Under the pieces are notes generated by a model that saw nothing but the letters and a program-made list of their open reading frames with translations, did not search any database and had not been told where the DNA came from. From Coriolopsis trogii (lineage: Eukaryota > Basidiomycota > Agaricomycetes > Polyporales > Polyporaceae): a DNA stretch of 64,000 bases. The stretch covers positions 62,001 to 126,000 of the forward strand of contig JAHYIO010000006.1 of assembly GCA_020543525.1 (NCBI GenBank), written 5' to 3'. A program made the translations under genes and the position numbers. Below are positions 33,531 to 43,975 of this stretch, piece after piece (positions within the stretch are counted from its first letter, which is position 1; every line of letters starts with the position of its first letter).

Positions 33531-34309
33531 TCTCATTGCCCTGGCTCTTGCTCCCCTCACCCGGCTTGGTCTCGTCTCCCTCTCTGGTGAGTATCAACTA
33601 TGTTCCTCTGCTCCAGTCCCCCTAGGGGGACACCAGCTTAAAATGGAAAGGATGGGGACACTGAAGTGCACACATGCTGACTTCTCCCCTTTCATCAGCA
33701 CTCCCTCCAAGGTTGCACCCATGTTCCATGCCTTGCAGTCAGCCTGGTAACTGCGCTGCCGTCGCTCACCTGATGTCTGTTATTGACAACAACAGATAGG
33801 AGGCCCCGTTCAGCTCACAGGCAGCCAACGCACACTGCCTTCGTCTCCATGTAGCTCGCTCCTCTTGCTCCTCTTGCTCTCTCCTCTCTTCTCTCTCTCT
33901 CTTCTCTCTCTCTCTTTCTCTCTCTCTTCGCTTGTGTCTGTAGTATATATGACTATCATGAAGTTGTTATATACACTCTTAATTGAATTAATTGTTGTTT
34001 GTGCTATACATATGTATGATAGCTAGGAAGAGCATCAAAAAGCCGATCTAAATGTAGCCAATTCTGGATGGCTTTGATTGAGCTTTGAAGAACTCTGGGA
34101 TGCTCTCAGAGTCTCTGAGAGACGACCTACCTGGGATACCTTGGCCTCAGAGCGGCTCTGGCTGTCTCTGATGTCTCTGGGTCTCTGGATGCTCTGAGGC
34201 ACTCTGAGGCACTCTCAGAGCGCCTCAGAGCTGTGCAGTGCCACTCAGCACTATATGGGTTTTTCCTGATGTACTGTTTCTTTAGTAGCCCACTCTTTGA
34301 ACATTGTGA

Positions 34310-36690
34310 GAAACGGTGCATCACACACCTGTCAAAGTTCAATCTCTGTCCACATGCCCCACATGAAGTTCATATCACTGCTCTTTGTCAACTTGCACCC
34401 AGAGGTACAGCAGTAGAGATCAGTAAGGGTGCATTTGCTCCAATGGCAGGATTCAACACTGTGGACCTCAGCTTGGAGAGGGATGGGGTGAAGCTTATAA
34501 TAGGAGATGGGAAGGATGGCCCATGCCTAGTGAAGAAGAAGAAGTCAGGGGGACAGACAGCGATTACCACATTGCTTGATGCACCAATGACTGAGACCAA
34601 GAAGGAGAATGCAGATCTGATATTCCTATGGTATGTTACTGGACTGATAAGTGTTCATTTTTTACTGTCATTGTTGTGGCAGCTTTCTTGTGTGTGGAGG
34701 GATTGCTTTCTGTGCTGCTGAATATCCCTTTCTCAAAGAATGGATCTATAAACTCCGCCCAACCTATCTTGTCCCTTTACATTACATACTCACAAACACC
34801 CTCCTCCCAGGAGAAGAAGCCCACATTACATTAATTGAGCAGCAGCACCTTGCAAAGATAAAACTGCTGACCCTTCTGGTTAATAGTTGGGAGGACATTT
34901 TGTGGTGGTCAGTATATGGAATGCTGTTGGCTGAACTGTCTGCTTGGCCTGTGGTTCTTGGGTTGACCAATATGACTGGTCAATGAGCTACAGCTATCAA
35001 TATTGTTGAGGTTATCAAGCAATCATTGAAGGAGAATGCAAATGTAGAGCAGTTAGTTACAATTGTCACAGACAATCTGACAACAATGCAGGCCATTTGG
35101 CACATCTTGCAAGAGCAGTACTCAGGTCTCATTGTAAGAGGATATTCCCTATAAAAAGACCTTATCTAATATCATGGTACAGACAACATTTTGCTTCTTG
35201 CACAAGCTAAATACAAATGTTGGCAATATCACAACATACCCTGCTGCAAAGAAGATTATCTCTGCAAACACCAAAATTGTCACCTTCTTCAATGTGTCGC
35301 ACTACTGGAACGGTCAACTCACTATGATTGATCAAGAAACACCTTGGTATCACTTGCAGCCTCAAGACATATGCAGCTATGTGCTAGTACTCGCTCATAC
35401 TCCAAGCCTTGAGCATGCAGGAGCATTGGTATATACACCAATATTAGATAGAACCAGTCAAAGTTGAACTTAGAATGCTGTAGTTGTTTGCAGAAGGATG
35501 CCCAATGTTCAATCAATCAAATGACACCAATGAATGCAGACATACTCACATCTGTCCTCAACCCGACACACTGGCAGCTCAACGACCAGCTTATCCATAT
35601 CTGCAAGCTCCTTGTCGATGCCATTGGGAACCTTGAGAACTGTAATACTACCCTTGCAGACTGTATGCTCAAGTTGATCTGGGCAGAGCATCAGATTGCC
35701 ACAATCACTGCTAAGATTACAGACAACACCGTGCTTACCCAGTTTGCACAAAGAACAATCTGCACAGGCTTCCATGCTATGAACATCACCCTTTATTGGT
35801 TCACCCTCTTCCTCCATTCTCTTGCATGCACTCTCACTGTCTTCTTGGCAACACACTTGTGCAACCTGACAGACGCCTATGCTTTCACTCTTGATCTTGC
35901 TCATCACTGGAAATGGAGCAAACAGTCAGCTACAAAACTCATCAAGAACTTGAAGACATTAGCAAAGGCAAGGGTCCATTCTTTGGCGGCATCACCAATA
36001 CATGAGATTGGTGGGCAGGCCTCATTGTGGATGTATCTAACTACCCACTCAAGTCACTTGCCCTTTGCCTATTCAGCATTGTTCCCCATGCAGCCGAGAT
36101 TGAACAACTTTTCTCAGACCTTGGGGGGGTTCAGACTCTGTGGTGCTACAAGCTCACAGTCCCTCACATGGAAACATTGAGTACTCTCCATGACTTCTAC
36201 GCAGCTAAGCTCTCAGGTGGAGCACCAAACTGCCAACAGCATGCACACATGCACACCCAACCAGAGGTTGGATTGGATTGTGAGAAACTTACCAAGTTGG
36301 AATCTCTGTGGGCCTTTGAGACTGATATGTCCAATGATACAAGTGCCTTGCTGGGGCCCAAGGATGTCACAATGGCTGAACTTGAGCAAGCATACAGTAA
36401 CCTTGATGACCAGATTGCAACATCGGACAATGGAGACGGGATGGAGAAAGTGGTGTGCATGAATGAAGTGTATGCTGTCAATGGGCTGGCCCATGTCAGA
36501 CAAGGTTTGCCGAGGCCAGCACCGGAGGATGACACTACCGAGCATAATAATGGCAATGCTCATGGCAGTATTGATGGACAGGCATGGGATCTGGATGTTT
36601 TATTGAGGTTCTTCATTAGTAGACCAGCAATTGTGTTATGTGTCTTATTTGGCCAAATAAGACAAGTAAGACGCCCTAAGCTATAAGCTC
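34310..36690 (+). pseudogene. hAT-family transposase (DUF659 type), decayed
   Basis: The N-terminal part (about 34330-34630) has Cys and His consistent with a BED-type finger and a conserved linker (DLSLERDGVKLIIGDGKDGP). A canonical 52-nt intron at 34631-34682 leads into FLKEWIYKLRPTYLVPLHYI. The DUF659 region follows (INSWEDILWWSVYGMLLAEL-like, VTIVTDNLTTMQAI). A second intron at 35134-35182 leads to YPAAKKIISANTKIVTFFNV. The C-terminal hAT dimerisation segment is SLALCLFSIVPHAAEIEQLF followed by SDLGG. A TGA stop at 34985 replaces an expected arginine codon, and a frameshift lies near 36000. hAT transposases make 8-bp duplications; the element ends were not found. Confidence 0.88.
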
Positions 36691-37691
36691 TAGCACAGCC
36701 ACTGGTGGCGAATAAGACATCATCCAGTACCCAACTTGTCCCAGCCATAGCAACATAGGATCCTCTCAAAACCTTGCAACACTTAGTATGTTAATGCATG
36801 TGTATGTCTCAAGTAGTTGTACCAAGTTTGGTAGCATTTTGTTGAACAATGCCACCACAGCAGGCAACACATTCTGGTAGGGCCATGACATAAGACAAAT
36901 AAGCAAATAACAGATTTTCTGGACTACTGATGTTCGGTGTGATAGCTTAGTGAAATAGTGTATTCCCTTGTCTAGAGCTACAATTAAGCAATTGCCAGCA
37001 TTTGCCACATTTGCCAGCCATGTGCCACATCTAAACTTGGCCAGCAATTTGCCACTCACCAGCAAATGCTATGGTGCCCAATTGCCCCCTACACTCCATG
37101 GATTGCTATGGATTGTGCGTCTTGCAGTCACTTGTAAGCATCAATGAGCTGTTTTGCCATTGCTAAACTATATAATGTTATTGGCAATAAGGAAACTGTC
37201 CATGCCTTTGCTGCTCGTTCTTGTGCAATGAGACATCTGTCCCAACTTGAATCCAGGAACTTCCCCACCCAACTGTTCTCTCTCAAACTTGATATATGGC
37301 ACTATTGTGCTGCATGTACACTGGGAAAAATACTGGTTTCCTCCAACACGTCCTGAATTCTCCCCCATTCATAAACTTTTCTCCCCCTTAGTTTACAGTG
37401 CTTCCATATCCCCACCTTCCCATGCCTGCTGCTACGACTCCTGATATGGTAATGCAATCTATTCCCTCAGTTTGTTCATACTCTGTGTTTACGTCCATTT
37501 TCTCCTTTCTCTTTTGAGTTGTATTTTCTTCTATGCTCTGAGGTATGTACCATGTACAAATTTGACCTTGTGTATATGCAGGGAAGGACATGTAGGTCTG
37601 TGGATTTAAGTTGGGACCAAATCCTAATCCCTTTATGGTGCTATTCTCTTCCGCTTAGGACAGAAGCACCAGGGCAATAGAACTGATACCG
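36691..37691. other. Spacer with TTGCCA-rich repeat
   Basis: 36980-37070 contains several GCCA/TGGC motifs (CAATTGCCAGCATTTGCCAC), in inverse relation to 31010-31080. No gene is seen. Confidence 0.4.
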
Positions 37692-37952
37692 TACCAGTTT
37701 GAATAATTCAAACAGTTACGCATCACCAGACCCCCAGATGTTCAAAAGTTCTCAAACTGTCACTGGTCACAGAGACAACATTCTGATGGGCTCTGTGAGC
37801 ACTAGAGGCCTCTGTGGGCAGCATGCTGTTGTGCACCCTACCTTGTTCGAATATGATGGCCAATGTCATGGTCACCTACTGGTTGTTCAAATTTGCCCAC
37901 CTAAATCACCTTGTCACCTGTCACAGGACTGTTCGAACCATTCAAAATGATA
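37692..37952. mobile_element. Small non-autonomous inverted-repeat element, copy 2
   Basis: The left end TACCAGTTTGAATAATTCAA matches the inverse of the right end TATCATTTTGAATGGTTCGA (20 of 25 bp including AACAGT). The left end itself contains the palindrome GTTTGAATAATTCAAAC. The interior aligns with 6476-6718. No ORF. This fits a MITE-like element; the superfamily is undecided. Confidence 0.7.
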
Positions 37953-39026
37953 CAGTAATACATCCAGTAATTCTGTAAATATTTTCTCACTAAACATATA
38001 GCTTATTCTTGCTTGACTGTAAGCCACTTCAAAATGACAGTTATCTAATCCAGAATGACATTAACCAGTGTTGCTTTACCATTTGCTGATTAGGGTGATG
38101 CATGCAATGTGATAATAATTAACAGCTGTTATTTAACAAGGTTAATAACTGTTAATCACTGTTAGAAAGTAGGTGCTCTTGAAAGCCCTGTTAGAAAGTG
38201 TGAATATGTTCTTACACAATGTCAGCATTGACGACAACCTACCATTGGCACACACATATGGAGCAGAGAATTGGCCCTCAACAACCAAGTCTCATAAGGA
38301 GAATCTGCCCCCTGACCATCAGGCCTCTGCCAAAGTACGCATCTCCTAACTGGAGTTGACTGAGCATCTAATCAGTTGATGCAGACATCTCAGCATTGTC
38401 TCAGTGCATCTTTTGATAGCCTCTACTACATGCAGGTGCAAGCTGTTCTCCAAGGATACAATTTTATGTAACTGCACATAGTGTCAGAGCTAGTATTGGT
38501 ACATCTTATGAGTACAAGCAAAGACTTGAAACAAGCCTCGGAATGCGGAGGACTTATTACTGTTATCAATGTGTTGCAATCATTACTAACCAAATGGGCG
38601 CTTGTACAAGCGCCGTTAGAAATTGGTTTAAAACACCGATTAGAGATGGGCGCTAGGGCGTATCGGTTAATAACTGTGAGAGAGAGAGCGACGGAGTCAG
38701 CTGGGATTGCCTACTAACCCATGCCCCAGACTCCGGCGGAGAATGCACGATAGTGCAAGTAACAGATGACACAACTGCAACGCAGCAATGGAATTACGAT
38801 AGTATCCGACTGGTATCATGAGTGTTCGACCTCCATAGCAAAGAAAAACAGGTTGATAGCGAGATCCATATAGAGCACAGAGGACGCGGTCATCGCCTTC
38901 ACCGACTGCGACCCCAAGTCCAATCCCCCCCTGACCGGAGAGAACTAACCCACTCAAAGGAAACGTACGCTGAAAGTTGTGTGCACCTGAACCATCCGCC
39001 GACCTGGCGGCCACCACCAGGAGTCC
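37953..39026. other. Transition from repeat compartment to gene-rich sequence
   Basis: AT-rich up to about 38580, then CpG rises abruptly. It contains an 18-bp palindrome at 38597-38614. The last 300 bp are probably the 3' flank of the BTB/CAP-Gly gene. No additional gene is seen. Confidence 0.5.
38597..38614. repeat. Perfect 18-bp palindrome
   Basis: GGCGCTTGTACAAGCGCC is identical to its reverse complement. It lies at the border between the CpG-poor and CpG-rich parts. Function unknown. Confidence 0.9.
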
Positions 39027-42000
39027 TCACAAGTCGGACCCCACCGCGTCAATGACATACAGCACCTGCTGCGGCCTGACGAACAACCCCCTCGACTCCG
39101 AGCTCGACATGTCCGACACCGCCGGGGACACGCTCCGGAGCCGCTTGGCGCGTTCGATGCTCAGCTGGTCCCCCTCGCGCTTCAAGCTGCCCTTGCCGTC
39201 CTTCCCGAGGCCGTTCAGCCACTCGTTCCTCCGCCTCCTCCCCGCTGCCATCGACGAGTCCTGCCCATAGTCCCACTCGGACCCGCCGCCAATGTCAAAG
39301 TACCGGATACCCCCCCACGTCCCGTCGTGCCACTGCCGACCGTCCAGCTTCTCACCCGGCCAGGTATCGTTCATCGGCACCTCGACGCCCACCCACGGCC
39401 CAAGCTCGCCTTCGACTTCGCCGATATATCGCGCGTACGCTCGGAAGCGCGCTTTCTTGGACGAGATGATGCAGGGAATCCCGATGTCGAGTGTGGCACC
39501 CCGAGGCAGCTTCGCCGCAGGCGCATCCATCGTGATATCCCGTATGGTATCGGCTGAGCTCTTGCGTTTCAACGAATCCTTTACCGTCGACGCGCTACTC
39601 GTGGAAACGACGCTTCCGTGCTTTTCGTGTGAGACGCTGGCAGGGTTGCCCTTCGGTTTCGCTTTGATGGTTCCGCCTGCACCGCTGGAACCCTCTTCTT
39701 GAGCCAATGGCTTGCCATTGGTTGCCGGGGTAGCTGGTTTCGATGCGGCTGGAGTGCCAGTAGTCGATCGAGCTACGGACTTTCGTGTGGCCGTAGACTT
39801 GGTTGAGACGGTCGAGCGCACAGACGCGGAGGACGTCGTCCGCTTCGCTACAGGACTGAGCTTTGGTGGCTCTATGGATTTGGTGCTCCTGATCGACGGT
39901 GTTGTCCTCGAGGCTACTGACGGTGGGCGCTTCGGACCACGAGGACTGCCGGCACCGGTTGTGTTTACGCTCGTGGTCGACACGGTGGATGAGGCGGACG
40001 TTTTGCGTGCACGTGACACGTTGCTCACAGTGAGTTCTGACCGTGCCGTCTCGAACGCAGTAGATTGTTCGCTCGTGGTGGACGATGACAGTGTGGAGGC
40101 AGGACGAGAAGACCTGGAGGATGTACGAGGCGTGGATGGCCCTGCGACGCCTTTGCGGATGGTTGAAGCCGTCGAACGGGTGGATTTGATAGATGCAGCC
40201 ACAGACTTCGGCCGAGGAGGCCGATCCGTAGTCGAAGTAGTGGAGTGTATTGAGGATGCGGTGCTTTTCCGCACGTTGGCAGTGGTGAGACTGCTCCTGG
40301 GAACTGGACTAGGGCTAGGAGACAAGGGCGATCTGGCACGCGCAGACTCTGCCAAGCTCGCTCGAGAAGAGGGGGAAGGAGTCGAATTCGCAGGCGTAAG
40401 CTTCGAATCTGGCCTAAGACTGCTGGGCGAAAGAGGCGCACGGCGCGGAATCGTCGTCGTTGTGACCCTTGCAGTTGTCGAGTGTGTGCTTCGTGCGATG
40501 GATCGGACCGACGCTGCGGAAGACCTGACGGATTCACGCCCTGCGATAGACTTGGTGACGCTTCGCATTGAATGAAGGCTGACCGTGTCCGAGTCGTCCA
40601 CCTTGGAAATCGGACCGTTCCGAACGGTGAGTTTGCCGCCCCGGGCAGTCGAAGTTGGCGTTGAGGGCAACATCAGTTCTGATGCGTCCTTGAGCTCCAG
40701 TTCTATTTGTGAGAGTGTCAGTCAGAATGAAGCATGTACGAGAAGCACGATGCACTGACCTGTGGCGATTTCCTTCGCTGCCCAAGGCTCCAAGACCGCA
40801 AATCCATCGTCTTGCTTGATTGTGAGCCAGCGCCGCCGGATGAAACGCATGATGTCCATGCGCGCCAGCTCGGCTTGCGATCGTACGGGGGAGGTGGATG
40901 ATAGGAGCGCTGCTTCGGGATCGGCTGGATGAGGTCTAAGCAGGACGGAGTCAACGACGGCCTAGTCAACAATGAGCGTCAGCTAGAAAGTCACATCCAG
41001 AGGTAGTATAACGACATGCCTGGTACGCCATAGGAGCGTTCTTCTCGTTCAGACCCCTGCGCAGCGACTCGAGCAACATCTCGATTTTGTCCGAGTCGTC
41101 AAACCTGCCCCCATCCGCCTCCATGATCTCTACCCACTCCGGCTGTTCGAAACATTCCGCGGCTTGTGAACACACCACATCGTCGATGGTCTTGCGCGCT
41201 GCCAGGACCATGTCGCGGATGGTGTCGCCCCACGTGTCGATGACCTTGTCAAGCTTCTTGAGCGCCGTCTGTGCAGCCGCCAGCAATGGTAGGACGTTCA
41301 CTGGCGTCGTCCGCTTGGCTAATCCCTTGAGGAGGGTATCGCGCGTCTTTTGCGGCAAGGAGGCAAACTCAGACGTGCACCAGCCTTCACCGAAAAGGCC
41401 AACCAAGGCGCGTCGTGCGCCCCGTTCGAGATGGGTGTTCTTGACGTCGTCTGAGACGGCGAATTCGAGCACGCGAGGAGCGCGACGGGCGCACTGGCGG
41501 CAGCGGCAACCGCCTGTTCCCCATTTGCCCCCAGTGATAGCCTCGTATTCCGAGAACTCGAGGAAAGCGTGGAAAAGTCCGTGCATCATTTCTTGCACTA
41601 TACGGGCCTGTATTTCGTCGTAGAGGGTGTCAAGAGAGAGATAGGCGGCGGAGCGCATGATATGAAAGGCGGTATCGAGGTCAAAGGTGCGGTGGGAAAA
41701 TATGAGAGTTCCGGTGTAAATGAAACCGAGCGTGAAGTGAAGCGACGCCGGGGTAAATGGCGGCGAGGGGAGGTTGAGGGTCAGGGGCTCGCCGGGAGTG
41801 TGCTTGACGCCCCATTGGAGGAGCTGGGTGCTGAAGTAGGGAGAGCGAGAGACGAGTATGAAGCGATGAGAGGAGAATATGGCGGTTGCACTCTCGTGAT
41901 TAGTGGATGAGAAGGTACCGGTGAGAGCGATTCGAACGTCCGAGTACAAACGGGATCTCCACATGAAGACGAGATCCTTGCGGAGCTTGTCGACTCTGGC

Positions 42001-42729
42001 TTCCTCGCCGTCACCGTCTTCTGGGGATTCTGCAGTATCGAAGAGGAACTCGAAAGCCTCACGCCAGCCCTTACCGGTGTAGAGATACTCGAGCTCGTTG
42101 GAGAAGAGGGTGGGGTTGATGTTGGTGGGTAGACGGAGGAGGGCACCGGGAGTAGTCGATTGGGAGGGAGAAGTTGCACGGTATGGGGCAGGAGATGGAG
42201 ATCGTGAGTGAGAGGAAAAGTCGAGACCAAGATTTAAGGAGAGGGCAGACTGAGCAGGAAGGGTGCCAGTCGGAGAAGAGGAATAAGGAATTGGAGAAGT
42301 AGCAGGGGGTGGTCTGAAAGAGAAGTACCGTGCTTGGAAGGACGGCGGTGCACGCGCATAGACGACAGCTGAGAGGGCGAGAGTGTGTGTCAGCGGAGGT
42401 CAACGATACGTATCGATCAGGAAGAGTGTTGAGCAGGCAAAGGGAACAGGTGTCGGGCGAGGATGGCATTGAAAGAGACGGCGAGGTGGTGAGAGGAAGG
42501 AGAAAAGGAAAGAGGGAGGAGGCAACAGTCATCGAGGAGGAGGAGACGGACCTTTATGGCCCCAGACTTCTTCTACTCCTGTTCCGCTGTCTGATTGGAC
42601 CTCCCACACGACGTCTGCAAAGCGATCCTTTGCGTGGTCAAAGAGAGACTGGAGGTCGTCCTGCCAGTGAACGGTCGAGTTGCGTGTAGCCTCCTGGAGG
42701 CCGGGGGGAGTAGTTGTTGCCGGGGCCAT
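39027..42729 (-). CDS. BTB/POZ and CAP-Gly domain protein (1134 aa)
   Basis: My exon model on the minus strand is 42729-42552, 42368-41020, 40961-40760 and 40702-39027, summing to 1135 codons. Residues 1-130 resemble a BTB domain with an insert (LFDHAKDRFADVVWEV, then VWGHKAVVYARAPPSFQARY). A second BTB follows at about 195-330 (SDVRIALTGTFSS, SSHRFILVSRSPYFSTQLL). A Cys cluster CRCRQC lies in between. Residues about 590-970 are Ser/Thr/Arg-rich and likely disordered. A CAP-Gly domain is at about 975-1060 (LGPWVGVEVPMNDTWPGEKL, GGIRYFDIGGG), but the GKNDG motif is absent. CAP-Gly domains bind microtubules or EEY/F tails and BTB domains mediate oligomers or Cul3 binding; a cytoskeletal adaptor role is inferred. 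Intron 2 has a GC donor. The divergent neighbour is a kinesin. A longer frame up to 42927 runs through a trinucleotide repeat and was not used. Confidence 0.9.
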
Positions 42730-43975
42730 GGCTGCGAGGGGAGAGGGAGAGAAAGAGGTCGAACCGAGGCGGAGATCAAGGAAGTGAGGGAAACGGGGAC
42801 GAAGGCGAAGGGGCCGTGGCCGGGGACAGGAACGGGGATGAAGCCGTCGAGGGAGGAGGAGGAGGAGGAGGAGGAGGAGGAGGAGGAGGAGGAGGAGGAG
42901 GAGGAGGAGGAAGGGGTATCGGGTCAAGGAGGCAACCTCGACGCGCGCCCGAGCTCAGCCATCGACCTCACCGTGCCCAGCTCTGTGTCTGCTCATGACC
43001 AGCACGACCACTCCTGCTCGGACGACACACACGAGGACCAGACTGTGGTCGATCGAGTCCTGCTTGTATTCGCACAGTACTGGAGGGCAACATGCGTCCT
43101 GACATACTCTGGAGAGGGCGTGGAATGGACGTCGGTCGTTATCTCGCTCATGATGACTCCCCACTTTGGCCTCGATCTCCTCTCCTCAACGTGAATCAGG
43201 GCGGATCGGTATATACGGTGGATTCAGCCGCAGTCGACGAGTCTCCTAGAAGAAGGTAGGCACAACGTTGCCCGATGCGCACTGAGGTCGATAGCATGCG
43301 GTACACAACAAATCAACCGAACGATACGATCCATTACAATCTCGGTGGCCATGTACGTTCACCGCCATTACAAGAGGCTTTGAAGCTATTGGTGAGAAGA
43401 AGCGTCGGGACCGTCGGAACGATGAAGGGAAGTTAGTTGAGGGAGGTGTGCAAGTTAATCATGGCGCATGATGCTGATGCAGCTGGCGAGTTTGTTATGC
43501 CAAAGCACTTGGTTTGAAGTGTACTATGGACGGATCATGTACAGGACAGACTAGCAGAGGCCGTACCGGTGAGGGACGCGGTGAGGAATGGGCCGGATGG
43601 GATGAGCGATGGGAAGCTCAAGCCGTCTGGTATACACGAGGCAGTGGTTGATATAGGTCTTGCACTCGCCGCTGAGTGGGGTGTCGAGCGTAGTATTCGA
43701 GATATCATTAGAGATGGCAGAGCATGCCATGACGAGCAGGAATTGGCAAGCTGCACTCGCCGTCGTCGCCTGAGGGCGGGGGGACGCGATCACGTGGCCG
43801 GGGCGCACGGTTGGTTGAAGGCGGCGGCGGCCACCGCGAGTGTGTTCTCCTCGACTCTCTCCCCGTCCCCGACGTCCTCGTCCTCGTCCCCGCCGTCCGC
43901 CACCATTCTCGCCCCCCTCTCCTCTCCAGTCTGACCGGTTCCGTTCGTTTCGTGCACGCTCGCTAGCTCTTCGCC
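42730..43975. other. Divergent intergenic region between BTB/CAP-Gly gene and kinesin
   Basis: It holds the leaders and promoters of two divergent genes. A (GGA)n tract at 42851-42911 lies 120 bp upstream of the BTB start. The open frames across 42955-43934 have no coding support. CT-rich sequence before the kinesin ATG (43850-43930) is typical of fungal promoters. Confidence 0.6.
42851..42911. repeat. (GGA)n trinucleotide repeat, about 20 units
   Basis: A perfect GGA/GAG run on the plus strand, read as CTC/TCC in the leader of the BTB/CAP-Gly gene. Likely length-variable. Confidence 0.97.

Larger units (their letters stand above)
31350..34272 (+). mobile_element. ACATCAGG-family element, longest copy E2 (2.9 kb)
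   Basis: The left end reads ATATCAGGGAAAAC...TTTAGTGCTG and the inverse of the right end reads ACATCAGGAAAAAC...ATAGTGCTG. The flanking triplets AAT and ACT match at two of three bases. Subterminal repeats of CTCTGAG/CTCAGAG type occur at both ends. Inside are a (GA)n run, possible exon relics at 31772-32960 and a region of CTCTCTTGG tandem repeats (33440-33530). Copies E1 and E4 align with parts of it. No transposase is recognised, so classification is open; the 3-bp flanks of the nested E3 hint at PIF/Harbinger-like biology. Confidence 0.7.

Noticed and set aside
39712..40575. 287-codon plus-strand frame
   Set aside because: It lies antisense to the last exon of the BTB/CAP-Gly gene and mirrors its Ser/Thr/Arg-rich linker. 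No domain or splice support.
42595..43194. 199-codon plus-strand frame with a poly-Glu run
   Set aside because: The poly-Glu comes from the GGA repeat and the start is antisense to exon 1 of the BTB gene.
43569..43934. 121-codon frame before the kinesin
   Set aside because: CT-rich promoter sequence; ends just before the kinesin start with no splice link.
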